The translations under genes were made by a program, and so were the position numbers. DNA of 36,798 nucleotides from Clostridia bacterium. Lineage in GTDB: Bacteria; Bacillota; Clostridia; Oscillospirales; Acutalibacteraceae. The notes beneath the pieces are model-generated. The model was not told where the DNA came from and did not search any database. It saw nothing but the letters and a program-made list of their open reading frames with translations. This document shows, one piece after another, positions 1-7,820 of the stretch; the stretch's first letter is position 1, and each line of letters begins with the position of its first letter. Location of the stretch: positions 1 through 36,798 of the forward strand of contig JAFQEE010000061.1 in the NCBI GenBank assembly GCA_017399175.1, written 5' to 3'.

Positions 1-30
1 CATAATTTATCGGGGTAACCAATTTGGTTT

Positions 31-116
31 GTCATTCTGAGCGTAGCGAAGAATCTCCTTTGAAGTGTACAATAAAACCAACAGAGATTCTTCGTCGTTA
101 CACTCCTCAGAATGAC
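31..116 (+). repeat. R1 palindromic repeat, copy a
   Basis: An 86-bp imperfect inverted repeat. It begins GTCATTCTGAGCGTAGCGAA and ends with the near complement CTCAGAATGAC. The arms carry GAAGAATCTC and GAGATTCTTC around a middle of about 25 bp. Further copies lie at 1630-1715, 13858-13943, 14635-14719, 32252-32336 and 36692-36777, with a fragment at 25612-25640. This copy and the one at 36692 share the same middle and flank. It lies outside coding sequence and could fold into a long hairpin. It is MITE-like and I see no coding capacity. Confidence 0.9.
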
Positions 117-170
117 CTATTTAATTGGTTGTTCTGCCCGACAAACTTCAATTTATCTTATTTTTTTATA

Positions 171-199
171 TTGTTTTTTTGAAAAAATCGTTGTATAAT
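171..199 (+). promoter_or_regulatory. Sigma-A promoter of the PHP-domain gene
   Basis: A -35 box TTGTTT (171-176) and a -10 box TATAAT (194-199) are separated by 17 bp. They lie 28 bp before the chosen start codon, with GGAGGG at 215-220 as ribosome site. It was found by eye. Confidence 0.6.
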
Positions 200-226
200 A
201 ATTCCATAAATTACGGAGGGATTATT

Positions 227-1603
227 ATGAAAAAAATTATTTCACTTATTCTTGTTATGGTTCTGTGCTTTACTCCTTGTTTAGGTCTTGCGGGCTTTGC
301 GGCTGAAATCGAGGATGTAAACAGCGACTATACAATCGTTTCACCTTATGCTGATGTTGTCTGGGAAGGTGACGGTGCGTGGGGTGCTTACAAAGGCTCA
401 CTTCATTCACACACAACATACAGTGACGGAAATGTTGACCTTGCAACTATGGTAAAGGAATATTATAACCGTGACTACGATTTCCTTGCAAATTCTGACC
501 ACGGTGTAACAGGTGTTGCATGGAACAGAGCACCTAAAAAGGTTTTGCTTTATTCATATCAGAAGCTTTTAGGCTATGATGTTGCACATCTTACTGACGA
601 GGAATACGAAGGCATTATTACAGGCACATATCCTACTGCTGACGGTACAATCAGAAACAAAAAGATGACTTGCGTTACAGGTGCTAATGAGCTTAACAAT
701 ATGACTCTTACAAAGAGCCATGTTAACGCTTTCTTTATACCTGAAAATGTAGGTAACGGTTACGGCGGATGGGAAAACGGATACGAAGATGCTGTGAAAT
801 TCACACAGAAACACGGCGGACTTTCAATTATCAATCATCCCGGTGACTGGCTTGAAAGTCGTAGCGATATTTCAACAGTAAGTGACCCGAAGAACATCAA
901 ATACTTTGGCGACATCATCCTTAAATACGATTCTTGTCTTGGTATAGAGGTTTTCAACGAAACTAACAGCGTTACTCCTTTCGACAGAATTTTGTGGGAT
1001 AATCTTCTCATGTACACATTACCTTACGGTAAAAATGTTATCGGCTTCAGCAATACTGATGCTCATACAGTAGGAAACATCGACAGCTCCTTCAACATCT
1101 ATATGATGGAAGAAAATAATGTTGAAAACATCAAGGAAACAATGCAGACAGGTGCATCATTTATGGTGACAAGAGAACTTCCTTGCGGTAATGATATTAT
1201 TGGACCTGCAGAAGGCTTTGATGTGAAAAATTCAGGTCTTCCATATCCTGTTTTCACAAAAGTAGCAGTTGACGGGCATAAAATCACAGTAAATGCAGAA
1301 AATGCAGATACAGTTCAGTTTATCGCAAACGGTGAAGTAATTTACAGTGGTGCAATCACTTCTGGCGAAGTGACTCTTGACCTTGATACAATTAACGGTG
1401 CAGAGGACTTCCAGTATGTAAGAGCGGAACTTTTCGGTGAAGGTGGTATGTGTCTTACACAGGCACTTGTTATTGACGACGAGCCAACTGAAGAATTTGA
1501 AAAGGACAAGGGACTTATCCCATTTATCAAAAAGGTGATTTTCACTCTCAAGAGTTCAAGACTCTGGGTAATCCTTGTTGAACTTTACAGAATTATATTC
1601 TAA
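227..1603 (+). CDS. Secreted PHP-domain metallohydrolase (CehA/McbA-like)
   Basis: This is a 458-residue exported protein with a PHP-type metal-dependent phosphoesterase fold. The start at 227 follows GGAGGG by 6 bp and gives a clean signal peptide (MKKIISLILV..., likely cut after GFAA near residue 25). An upstream in-frame ATG at 125 would spoil the signal and lies ahead of the -10 box. The metal-site signature is visible: HSH at residues 60-62, D67 in the TYSDG segment, DH at 91-92, then INHPGDW and SNTDAH further on. The C-terminus has a hydrophobic stretch (LWVILVELYRIIF) that may anchor it to the membrane. The substrate cannot be read from the sequence; related proteins act on phosphoesters or amide/carbamate bonds. 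The gene is monocistronic, between repeat copies R1a and R1b. Confidence 0.8.
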   Translation: MKKIISLILVMVLCFTPCLGLAGFAAEIEDVNSDYTIVSPYADVVWEGDGAWGAYKGSLHSHTTYSDGNVDLATMVKEYYNRDYDFLANSDHGVTGVAWNRAPKKVLLYSYQKLLGYDVAHLTDEEYEGIITGTYPTADGTIRNKKMTCVTGANELNNMTLTKSHVNAFFIPENVGNGYGGWENGYEDAVKFTQKHGGLSIINHPGDWLESRSDISTVSDPKNIKYFGDIILKYDSCLGIEVFNETNSVTPFDRILWDNLLMYTLPYGKNVIGFSNTDAHTVGNIDSSFNIYMMEENNVENIKETMQTGASFMVTRELPCGNDIIGPAEGFDVKNSGLPYPVFTKVAVDGHKITVNAENADTVQFIANGEVIYSGAITSGEVTLDLDTINGAEDFQYVRAELFGEGGMCLTQALVIDDEPTEEFEKDKGLIPFIKKVIFTLKSSRLWVILVELYRIIF

Positions 1604-1629
1604 ATTTGTAATTCCGAATTGAAAATCAG

Positions 1630-1715
1630 GTCATTCTGAGGAATGAAATGACGAAGAATCTCTGTTGGTTTTATTGTTTGCTTTGGTATAGATTCTTCGC
1701 TACGCTCAGAATGAC
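1630..1715 (-). repeat. R1 palindromic repeat, copy b
   Basis: This copy runs in the opposite orientation to copy a: the GAGGAATGAAATGACGAAG arm comes first and the CTTCGCTACGCTCAG arm last. It fills most of the gap between the PHP gene and copA. Confidence 0.88.
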
Positions 1716-1737
1716 ATGTCAAAATAGTTTATTATAA

Positions 1738-1762
1738 GGGGCGATTTGAGAATCGCCCTTTT
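1738..1762 (+). terminator. Hairpin terminator just ahead of copA
   Basis: The stem is GGGCGATT, the loop TGAG, then AATCGCCC followed by TTTT. It has the form of an intrinsic terminator for the PHP gene, but it ends only 18 bp before the copA start codon. Related GGCGATT hairpins follow the genes ending at 5093 and 32199. Confidence 0.75.
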
Positions 1763-1780
1763 ATGAATGAAGGTGAGAAA

Positions 1781-4261
1781 ATGACACAATTTAATATAAC
1801 AGGTATGAGTTGTGCTGCCTGTGTTGCAAGGGTTGAAAAGGCTGTCAATTCTGTTGACGGTGTAAATTCCTGCTCCGTCAGTCTTCTCACAAATTCAATG
1901 GGTGTGGAGGGAACTGCTGACCCACAGAAGATTATTTCTGCAGTAAAAGATGCAGGTTATGGTGCAAGTCTTAAAGACTCTGAACCTAAATCAGCAAAAG
2001 ACGAAAACGCCCTTGAAGACACAGAAACTCCAAAACTCAAAAAAAGATTGATTGCGTCCTTGGTCTTTATGCTTGTGCTTATGTACATTTCAATGGGACA
2101 GGTTATGTGGGGTTGGTACTTGCCGGAAATATTATCATCAAACCCACTTGCAATCGGACTTTTACAGTTGCTTTTAACAGCAATCGTAATGGTAATCAAT
2201 CAAAAATTTTTCATAAACGGCTTCAAGGGACTTGTCCATAAATCTCCTAATATGGACACTCTTGTTGCCTTGGGTTCAGGTGCGTCTTTTGTATATAGCA
2301 CCTATGCACTTTTTAAAATGACAGCGGTCAGCGGCGAGATGGCACATCACTATCTTCACGAGTTTTATTTCGAGTCCGCTGCAATGATTTTAACGCTTAT
2401 TACCGTTGGCAAGATGCTTGAAGCACGGTCAAAGGGCAAAACCACAAATGCATTAAAATCTCTTATGAATTTAGCACCAAAAACCGCAACAATTCTTAAA
2501 GACGGAATTGAAGTAGAAATACCTATTGAACAGGTGCAAAAAGGTGACATCTTTGTAGTAAGACCCGGAGAGTCAATTTCCGTTGACGGAATAATTCTTG
2601 ACGGTCATTCTGCTGTTGACGAGTCAGCACTTACAGGGGAGAGTATCCCTGTCGACAAATCTGTCGGTGACAAGGTTTCAGGCGGTACAATTAATCAGTC
2701 GGGCTTTATTAAATGCGAGGCTTTGCGAGTAGGCGAAGACACCACTCTTTCACAGATTATTAAGATGGTTAGTGATGCCGCTGCAACAAAAGCACCTGTT
2801 GCGAAAATTGCCGATAAGGTTTCAGGAATTTTTGTTCCTGTTGTAATCACAATCGCAGTTATTGCCACAATCGTCTGGCTAATTGCAGGTCAAAGTTTTG
2901 GTTATGCACTTGCTCGCGGAATTTCAGTTCTCGTGATTAGTTGCCCTTGTGCATTGGGACTTGCAACGCCTGTTGCCATTATGGTTGGTAACGGAGTGGG
3001 TGCTAAAAACGGAATTCTTTTCAAAAATGCAGTTTCACTTGAAGAAACAGGCAAGGCGAATATAGTAGTTCTCGATAAAACGGGTACAATAACAACGGGA
3101 CAGCCAACAGTTACGGATATTTTACCAATCAATTCAACGGAAAATGAACTGTTGAATGTGGCATACTCCCTTGAAATAAAAAGTGAACATCCACTTGCAA
3201 AGGCAATAGTGAAAAAGGCTGACGAAATGAAAGTTTCAGCAGTAAATGTTGAAAATTTTATGTCCCTTGCAGGTAACGGAGTTCAGGGTAAAATCGAAAA
3301 TCAATCTTTTTATGGCGGAAATCTTACATTTATAAGTTCAAAAGTGACTGTTGATGATGAAACCGTTAAAAAGGCTGAAACACTTGCCGAAAGTGGCAAA
3401 ACACCGTTGTTTTTTGCAAGTGAAGAAAAACTTCTTGGTATAATCGCAGTTGCCGATATTATCAAAGAAGATAGTCCAAAAGCCATAAAAGAACTGCAGA
3501 ATATGGGCATAAAGGTCGTTATGCTCACAGGGGACAATGAAAAAACTGCCAATGCAATCGGTGCACAGGCAGGAGTTGATGAAATTATTTCGGGTGTTAT
3601 GCCTGACGGTAAAGAAAAGGTTATCCGTCGACTTCGTGACAAAGGCAAGGTCATTATGGTTGGTGACGGAATTAACGACGCTCCTGCACTCACTCGTGCA
3701 GATATCGGTATGGCAATCGGTGCGGGTACTGATATCGCCATTGATTCAGCGGATATTGTGCTTATGAAAAGCCGACTTTCCGATGTGGCTTCTGCAATCA
3801 GACTCAGTCGTGCGACACTTAAAAATATTCACGAAAATCTTTTCTGGGCATTTTTCTATAATGCAATCGGAATACCCCTTGCAGCAGGAGTATTTATAAA
3901 TATTTTCGGTTGGGAACTAAACCCTATGTTCGGTGCAGCTGCGATGAGTCTTTCCTCATTCTGTGTTGTGTCAAATGCTCTGCGATTGAATTTTAAAGAT
4001 ATTCGCAACAGTAAAAAGGATAAAAAAATCAAATTCAAATATAAGGAGAAAAAACCTATGGAAATCACAATGAAAATTGAAGGTATGATGTGTCCGCATT
4101 GTGAGGCACACGTTAAAAAAGCACTTGAAGGAGTTGCAGAAGTTCGCGAAGCAATTGTAAGCCACAAGGACGGCACAGCAATCGTAACTCTTGATGCGGA
4201 TGCAGCACCTGTAACTCTCAAAAAAGCCGTGGAAGAACAAGGTTATAAAGTAATAGATTAA
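1781..4261 (+). CDS. copA: Cu+-exporting P1B-type ATPase with C-terminal CopZ-like domain
   Basis: This 826-residue membrane pump moves Cu+ (or Ag+) out of the cytoplasm using ATP. The start at 1781 has an AAGGTGAG ribosome site (1770-1777); the upstream ATG at 1763 has none. Domain order: heavy-metal domain with GMSCAAC (Cys 11 and 14), transmembrane pairs, actuator TGE (285-287), metal-transport CPC (388-390), phosphorylation DKTGT (Asp432), GDGINDAP (from 628), last membrane helices with [11 protein letters not shown], a lysine-rich linker (about 745-759), and a second heavy-metal domain with GMMCPHC (Cys771 and 774). The second domain looks like a stand-alone CopZ chaperone joined to the pump. 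No copper repressor gene is adjacent, and no good promoter separates the preceding hairpin from the start. Confidence 0.95.
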   Translation: MTQFNITGMSCAACVARVEKAVNSVDGVNSCSVSLLTNSMGVEGTADPQKIISAVKDAGYGASLKDSEPKSAKDENALEDTETPKLKKRLIASLVFMLVLMYISMGQVMWGWYLPEILSSNPLAIGLLQLLLTAIVMVINQKFFINGFKGLVHKSPNMDTLVALGSGASFVYSTYALFKMTAVSGEMAHHYLHEFYFESAAMILTLITVGKMLEARSKGKTTNALKSLMNLAPKTATILKDGIEVEIPIEQVQKGDIFVVRPGESISVDGIILDGHSAVDESALTGESIPVDKSVGDKVSGGTINQSGFIKCEALRVGEDTTLSQIIKMVSDAAATKAPVAKIADKVSGIFVPVVITIAVIATIVWLIAGQSFGYALARGISVLVISCPCALGLATPVAIMVGNGVGAKNGILFKNAVSLEETGKANIVVLDKTGTITTGQPTVTDILPINSTENELLNVAYSLEIKSEHPLAKAIVKKADEMKVSAVNVENFMSLAGNGVQGKIENQSFYGGNLTFISSKVTVDDETVKKAETLAESGKTPLFFASEEKLLGIIAVADIIKEDSPKAIKELQNMGIKVVMLTGDNEKTANAIGAQAGVDEIISGVMPDGKEKVIRRLRDKGKVIMVGDGINDAPALTRADIGMAIGAGTDIAIDSADIVLMKSRLSDVASAIRLSRATLKNIHENLFWAFFYNAIGIPLAAGVFINIFGWELNPMFGAAAMSLSSFCVVSNALRLNFKDIRNSKKDKKIKFKYKEKKPMEITMKIEGMMCPHCEAHVKKALEGVAEVREAIVSHKDGTAIVTLDADAAPVTLKKAVEEQGYKVID
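4043..4060 (+). promoter_or_regulatory. Internal ribosome site and start inside copA (CopZ-like product)
   Basis: AAGGAG (4043-4048) sits 9 bp before an in-frame ATG (4058-4060) at the junction between the lysine-rich linker and the C-terminal metal domain. Translation from here would give a 67-residue protein with one GMMCPHC motif, the size and shape of CopZ. The site and frame are seen directly; its use is inference. Confidence 0.55.
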
Positions 4262-4285
4262 TTCAAATCTAAGTTGGTTTTGTAA

Positions 4286-4310
4286 GGGACGTCGACTCGG
4301 CGTCCCTTTT
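4286..4310 (+). terminator. copA terminator (REP-like sequence)
   Basis: GGGACGTCG, loop ACT, CGGCGTCCC, then TTTT, starting 25 bp after the copA stop. The stem closely matches the head of the REP-like elements at 33161 and 33727 (GGGACGACGACTCGGCGTCCC differs at one position), so a dispersed repeat appears to act as the terminator here. Confidence 0.75.
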
Positions 4311-4363
4311 ATATGTGACAAATCATAATTTGTAGGGCTCTTTATAGAAAAACCAAATTCTTG

Positions 4364-4463
4364 TCTCCCCTGAAAGGGCGCGAGCATCTGGTGGATGCTG
4401 TATTAGCGCTGTCTGAGCCGACAGGCGAGTAATGGAGCTGTCATCGTAAGGTGACTGAGGGGT
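4364..4463. repeat. Decayed R4-type repeat
   Basis: It begins TCTCCCCTGAAAGGG and ends with CATCGTAAGGTGACTGAGGGG. The same two blocks sit adjacent in the intact copy at 25757. Here they are separated by about 60 bp of unrelated sequence. No open frame is supported in 4262-4556. Confidence 0.55.
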
Positions 4464-4504
4464 TCCCGCCGTTGTTGTTTAATATATAAATAAAACACCT
4501 TCAC

Positions 4505-4532
4505 TTGACAAAATTATTCTTTTATGTAATTA
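4505..4532 (+). promoter_or_regulatory. Candidate promoter of the membrane protein gene
   Basis: A perfect TTGACA (4505-4510) is followed at 16 bp by TAATTA (4527-4532), a weak -10; TATGTA at 4531 is an alternative at 20 bp. GGAGGTG at 4542 provides the ribosome site. Confidence 0.4.
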
Positions 4533-4556
4533 TGTAGTTAGTGGAGGTGTTACAAT

Positions 4557-5093
4557 ATGACTAAAAAAGAATCCTTTAAATTGTTCTTTTCCAACAGTTG
4601 GTGGGGTATTTATGGTTGGTGCCTTTTTAATCTCATTTTTGCAATTACATATTTTATTACCATAGAATATGCGCGTGAATTAGATTTTGAGTTTTCGCCC
4701 AGTGGACCTGATTTGCACGAGTGCTTGATTCCGTACGCTATTATTTATATTGTGGCACTCGTTCCAGCCTTTTTGATGGGATTTTTTTGGATGAATAAAA
4801 CAGGAAATGCTATATCAGACTTTGTGTCTTTATTGCCGATAAGATTTTTAACAGTAGTTTTTTCTTTAGGCATGGCTAGTTATCACAATTACCATGTTTT
4901 TGTCAACTTTTCTGTTGCTACACTTGACACTATGCTTAATTACATAGTGTTTGCTCATAGAGTATATCGTTCCTATGATTTTGAACCTGTGTGGTATTAT
5001 CTCACAAGCTTAATTCCATTTGTAATAATGTTTATCGGTTTTCAATTTGGTAAAAGGAGAAGAAAAAATAAACAAGAAGAAATAAAAGAATAA
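4557..5093 (+). CDS. Unknown four-helix membrane protein
   Basis: I do not recognise a family. The protein has 178 residues with about four hydrophobic segments (roughly 18-37, 58-79, 90-107 and 147-164) and a basic, charged tail (KRRRKNKQEE). A short hydrophilic loop rich in Asp, Glu and Pro lies near 42-55. The start has a GGAGGTG site and the gene ends 6 bp before its own terminator, so it is a free-standing transcription unit. Codon use is more AT-rich than in copA or the hydrogenase genes, and degraded repeats flank it on both sides, which fits accessory or recently gained DNA. It resembles a small DUF-type integral membrane protein; no catalytic motif is visible. Confidence 0.7.
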   Translation: MTKKESFKLFFSNSWWGIYGWCLFNLIFAITYFITIEYARELDFEFSPSGPDLHECLIPYAIIYIVALVPAFLMGFFWMNKTGNAISDFVSLLPIRFLTVVFSLGMASYHNYHVFVNFSVATLDTMLNYIVFAHRVYRSYDFEPVWYYLTSLIPFVIMFIGFQFGKRRRKNKQEEIKE

Positions 5094-5099
5094 ATGTAA

Positions 5100-5123
5100 G
5101 GGCGATTTTAAATCGCCCTTTTT
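5100..5123 (+). terminator. Intrinsic terminator of the membrane protein gene
   Basis: GGGCGATTT, a single T loop closed by AAATCGCCC, then TTTTT. The stem begins 6 bp after the stop codon. Confidence 0.85.
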
Positions 5124-5164
5124 CTATGCAACAAATTATAATTTGTCGGGGAGATTATCAAATT

Positions 5165-5269
5165 CACCTCCCTCATTGAGGGAGGTGGCATTTTCGTGAG
5201 AAAATGACGGAGGGAGTTACTCCCCCAGTCACTCGCATAGCTCGTGACAGCCCCCTCGGAGATGGGGCG
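5165..5269. repeat. Palindromic repeat with CACCTCCCTC hairpin
   Basis: CACCTCCCTCATTGAGGGAGGTGG forms a hairpin of 10 bp. It is followed by TTTTCGTGAGAAAATGACGGAGGG and, after an interval, CAGCCCCCTCGGAGATGGGG. It shares the plan of the R4 repeat at 25757, a G/C-rich hairpin at each end with a weak inner stem, but differs in sequence. It is non-coding. Confidence 0.6.
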
Positions 5270-5323
5270 TAATGGTATTCATTCATCCCTACAAATTCCA
5301 ATTTACCAAAACAACATTTCAAA

Positions 5324-5361
5324 AAACAAACCGAACAGATTAATTTCTGTTCGGTCTTTTT
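5324..5361. terminator. Bidirectional terminator downstream of metA
   Basis: ACCGAACAGA (5330-5339) pairs with TCTGTTCGGT (5346-5355). T-rich tracts lie on both sides, CTTTTT on the plus strand and GTTTTTT on the minus strand. It closes the metA transcript just after the stop codon. Confidence 0.88.
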
Positions 5362-5363
5362 GG

Positions 5364-6281
5364 TTATTTAATCTCATTCACATCATATGGTGTTCTTTGA
5401 TACACGAAGTAGTTGAGCCAATTCTGGAACAAAAGGCTTCCTGCACCTCGCCAAGTAAGTGGCGGAGTGAGTTGTGTATCGTCATTAGGGAAATAGTTAT
5501 ATGGGAGTTTGATGTCCAGCCCCTTATGTAAATCCCTGAAGTATTCACGGGCAAGTGTATCACTATCGTATTCACTATGACCTGTGCAATAGAAATTTCT
5601 GCATTCCATATCAGCCACAAGGTGAACACCTGAAATCTCGGAATATGAGAGAATCTGCAAGTCTTTAACAAGTGCAATATCCTCTTTTTTTGTTTCTGTG
5701 TGTCTTGAATGTGGAACATAGAAAAGGTCGCTGAAACCACGAAGTAAAGGATGATACATATCAAGTGGCTTGTGTGGGAAAATGCCAAACATCTTTTCGG
5801 GTAATTTGTATTTTGGAATACCGTAATGGTAATAAAGTGCAGCCTGAGCACCCCAACAGATATGGAATGACGAATAAACATGACTCTTTGCCCAATCAAA
5901 AATTGTGCAAAGCTCATCCCAATAGTCAACCTCTTCAAATGGCATCATTTCAACAGGAGCACCCGTCACAATCATACCGTCAAATTTCTGGTCCTTGATA
6001 TCGTCAAAGGTCTTGTAGAATTTGAGCATATGCTCTTTGCTTGTGTTTTTACTCTCGTGAGTTGCAACCTGTAAAAGCTCAACCTCAACCTGTAAGGGTG
6101 AGTTACTTAAAAGCCTTAAAATCTGTGTTTCAGTTTCGATTTTTGTGGGCATTAAGTTAAGAAGAATAATTTTAAGCGGACGAATATCCTGAATATTCGC
6201 TCTCTGCTCTGTCATAACAAAGATATTCTCCAGTTCAAGATTATGTCTTGCCGGTAACTGGTCATCAATTTTAATAGGCAT
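5364..6281 (-). CDS. metAA: Homoserine O-acetyltransferase, MetA type
   Basis: The enzyme acylates homoserine in the first committed step of methionine synthesis. At 305 residues it is the normal family length. The start at 6281 has AAGGAG 8 bp upstream; the ATG at 6302 would add seven residues and lies too close to the promoter. Numbering falls on that of known MetA proteins: nucleophile Cys142 in [13 protein letters not shown], His235 and Glu237 in CTGHSEYDS. Residue 111 is Glu ([15 protein letters not shown]). A glutamate here is known to favour acetyl-CoA, while glycine favours succinyl-CoA, so O-acetylation is inferred despite the usual label O-succinyltransferase. It has its own promoter. 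No SAM riboswitch fits in the short leader. Confidence 0.93.
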   Translation of the reverse strand: MPIKIDDQLPARHNLELENIFVMTEQRANIQDIRPLKIILLNLMPTKIETETQILRLLSNSPLQVEVELLQVATHESKNTSKEHMLKFYKTFDDIKDQKFDGMIVTGAPVEMMPFEEVDYWDELCTIFDWAKSHVYSSFHICWGAQAALYYHYGIPKYKLPEKMFGIFPHKPLDMYHPLLRGFSDLFYVPHSRHTETKKEDIALVKDLQILSYSEISGVHLVADMECRNFYCTGHSEYDSDTLAREYFRDLHKGLDIKLPYNYFPNDDTQLTPPLTWRGAGSLLFQNWLNYFVYQRTPYDVNEIK

Positions 6282-6315
6282 TTCGTCCACTCCTTTCTTC
6301 AATATGCAAGAACTA

Positions 6316-6344
6316 ATTTTATCACAATATGTTTATATTGTCAA
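6316..6344 (-). promoter_or_regulatory. metA promoter overlapping the upstream stop codon
   Basis: Read on the minus strand: TTGACA (6344-6339), a 17-bp spacer, then TAAAAT (6321-6316) preceded by TGA. The -35 hexamer contains the TGA stop codon of the phosphoesterase gene. Confidence 0.75.
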
Positions 6345-7276
6345 AGGGAAATGCTATGTTCAACATCCATCCATTTATGTTCTGTGAAATTTCTTACACG
6401 AACAACAATTTCATTCTCATAAACTTCAACATACATTCCCATTCCTTTGTCCTGAATGTCAGCATCACCGATAGTATTATCAGCACCAAAGGCAGGAACA
6501 CTTATATATGTAATGTTATCTTCGTTTGCATAGGAAACCTGATTATCATAAAGTCCCATATGAAGATGTCCTGAAAAATAGATAATCTGATTTTTCGAGT
6601 TTTTAAGTATTTCGTGAAGTTTTTCGCTGTCCTCACCGATATGACCGTCTGTCCAAACATCTTCCCATGTGTGGTTAAGAGGGTAATGGTTAAAAATGAA
6701 AATTGGTTTTCCGTCTTTTTCTGCTAACTTTAATTCATTTTCCAGCCAGTCGAGTTGCTTGTCGGAAATATCTTCCTGAACTCCGGCATCAGATTCTGAA
6801 CCAAGCACGATAAATTTATATCCATCAATGCTGTAATTGTAATATAGTGTGTCATACTTTGCTTTTATAAACGAGTTTTTATAATCAAAAAATCTGTCTT
6901 TTAAATCTTCATAATCACCGACATTATATTTGCTTGGACAAAGGTCGTGATTACCGGTAACCATAAGAACGGTATCAATTTGATTATGTTTTTTCAAAAG
7001 ACCAAAAAAGGAACTTAATTCAATAACCTGACTGTTCATTGTGTTGTCGCCTAAGAATATAAGAGCATCATTTTTGTCGGCAGAGTTTACATCGCGAAGT
7101 CCTTCACCAAAAAGTTCAAATTTATCCTTGTTATTACCCTCAACATGCACATCAGAAAGAACAGAAAATACTAAGTCAGCATCTTCTTTTGAAGTGGTGT
7201 ATGTCGCAATTTCATTTACAGGAGAATAAATGAACAATGCGAGTATAAATGCAAGGAGTTTGTATAAAAGTTTCAT
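6341..7276 (-). CDS. Exported calcineurin-type metallophosphoesterase
   Basis: A 311-residue protein with an N-terminal hydrophobic signal (about residues 4-18) and a complete two-metal phosphoesterase signature: SDVH (41-44), GDN (76-78), GNHD (108-111), NHYP with His197, and GHLH (236-239). It should hydrolyse a phosphomonoester, phosphodiester or nucleotide outside the membrane; the substrate is not readable from sequence. The start codon overlaps the stop of rayT by 4 bp (ATGA), so translation is probably coupled. It is the last gene of the obg-led operon before metA. Rayt genes usually stand alone, so rayT may have been inserted between hemW and this gene. Confidence 0.85.
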   Translation of the reverse strand: MKLLYKLLAFILALFIYSPVNEIATYTTSKEDADLVFSVLSDVHVEGNNKDKFELFGEGLRDVNSADKNDALIFLGDNTMNSQVIELSSFFGLLKKHNQIDTVLMVTGNHDLCPSKYNVGDYEDLKDRFFDYKNSFIKAKYDTLYYNYSIDGYKFIVLGSESDAGVQEDISDKQLDWLENELKLAEKDGKPIFIFNHYPLNHTWEDVWTDGHIGEDSEKLHEILKNSKNQIIYFSGHLHMGLYDNQVSYANEDNITYISVPAFGADNTIGDADIQDKGMGMYVEVYENEIVVRVRNFTEHKWMDVEHSISL

Positions 7277-7818
7277 TTTTCCACATCCTTTACGGGATAT
7301 TCTTTCAACGCATTGTATTCAATGTAGTTCCAATGGTGTTCAAAATCAGTCTGGTTTCTTATTATGTGGTCGGAGTATCGTTTTTGCCACAAAATCTCGT
7401 TTTTATCACCTGATAATTCCCAATACTTTTTTGTTGTATATGATTTAAAGTTTCTGATGACATCTTGTAGGGGCAGGTCTCCGTGCCTGCCCGTGTATCG
7501 GGATTCAATATTGTCGATTGTGATAAGAAGATGAACATGATTAGGCATTACAATTGCATTTTCCACATCTATATCTTTGTAATGTGTGTTCATAAAACCG
7601 ATTGCTTTTTCTACTTCTTTTCCTAATGGTGTTAAGACGATTGCATCTTGCGGGCAGGCACGGAGACCTGCCCCTACAATTTCTTCTTTTGATTTATAAT
7701 GTGCCAGCAAATGCCTTTTATCCTTGACACAAATTGTTACAAAATAACATCTGTTTGAACTGTAATCATACCCTTGTAACCTTATATTTTTTCTTTTGGG
7801 TAATTCCTTGTTGTTCAT
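7273..7818 (-). CDS. rayT: REP-associated tyrosine transposase (RAYT), with embedded REP sequences
   Basis: A 181-residue Y1-type HUH nuclease of the TnpA-REP group, which cuts and joins single-stranded REP hairpins. The metal-binding HVH is at residues 94-96 (MPNHVHLL). The likely catalytic tyrosine is Tyr127 in NFKSYTTKKY, and the C-terminal WQKRYSDHIIRN block is family-typical. Residues 48-56 (VGAGLRACP) and 109-118 (TGRHGDLPLQ) are encoded by two inverted copies of a 27-bp REP-like sequence, so the gene carries its own putative substrate in frame. It begins 2 bp after the hemW stop with little ribosome site of its own and overlaps the next gene by 4 bp. The frame is intact. Confidence 0.88.
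   Translation of the reverse strand: MNNKELPKRKNIRLQGYDYSSNRCYFVTICVKDKRHLLAHYKSKEEIVGAGLRACPQDAIVLTPLGKEVEKAIGFMNTHYKDIDVENAIVMPNHVHLLITIDNIESRYTGRHGDLPLQDVIRNFKSYTTKKYWELSGDKNEILWQKRYSDHIIRNQTDFEHHWNYIEYNALKEYPVKDVEK
7467..7493 (+). repeat. REP-like element inside rayT, copy 1
   Basis: It reads GTAG then GGGCAGG, loop TCTCCGTG, CCTGCCC, G: 27 bp in all. A GTAG tetranucleotide 5' of a GC-rich hairpin is the plan recognised by known RAYT proteins. Here it encodes residues 109-118 of RayT. Confidence 0.85.
7651..7677 (-). repeat. REP-like element inside rayT, copy 2
   Basis: An exact inverted copy of the 27 bp at 7467-7493. On the coding strand its first base is the first base of codon 48, so nine whole codons are made of repeat. 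Confidence 0.85.
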
Positions 7819-7820
7819 AA

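Noticed and set aside
3310-3741. Long open frames antisense to copA and nifJ, and in other frames of the hydrogenase genes
   Set aside because: They are low-information frames opposite or inside well-supported genes with strong family matches, and they lack ribosome sites.
6282-6340. SAM riboswitch or T-box ahead of metA
   Set aside because: The leader is about 30 nt, too short for either, and no conserved stem or T-box sequence is present.
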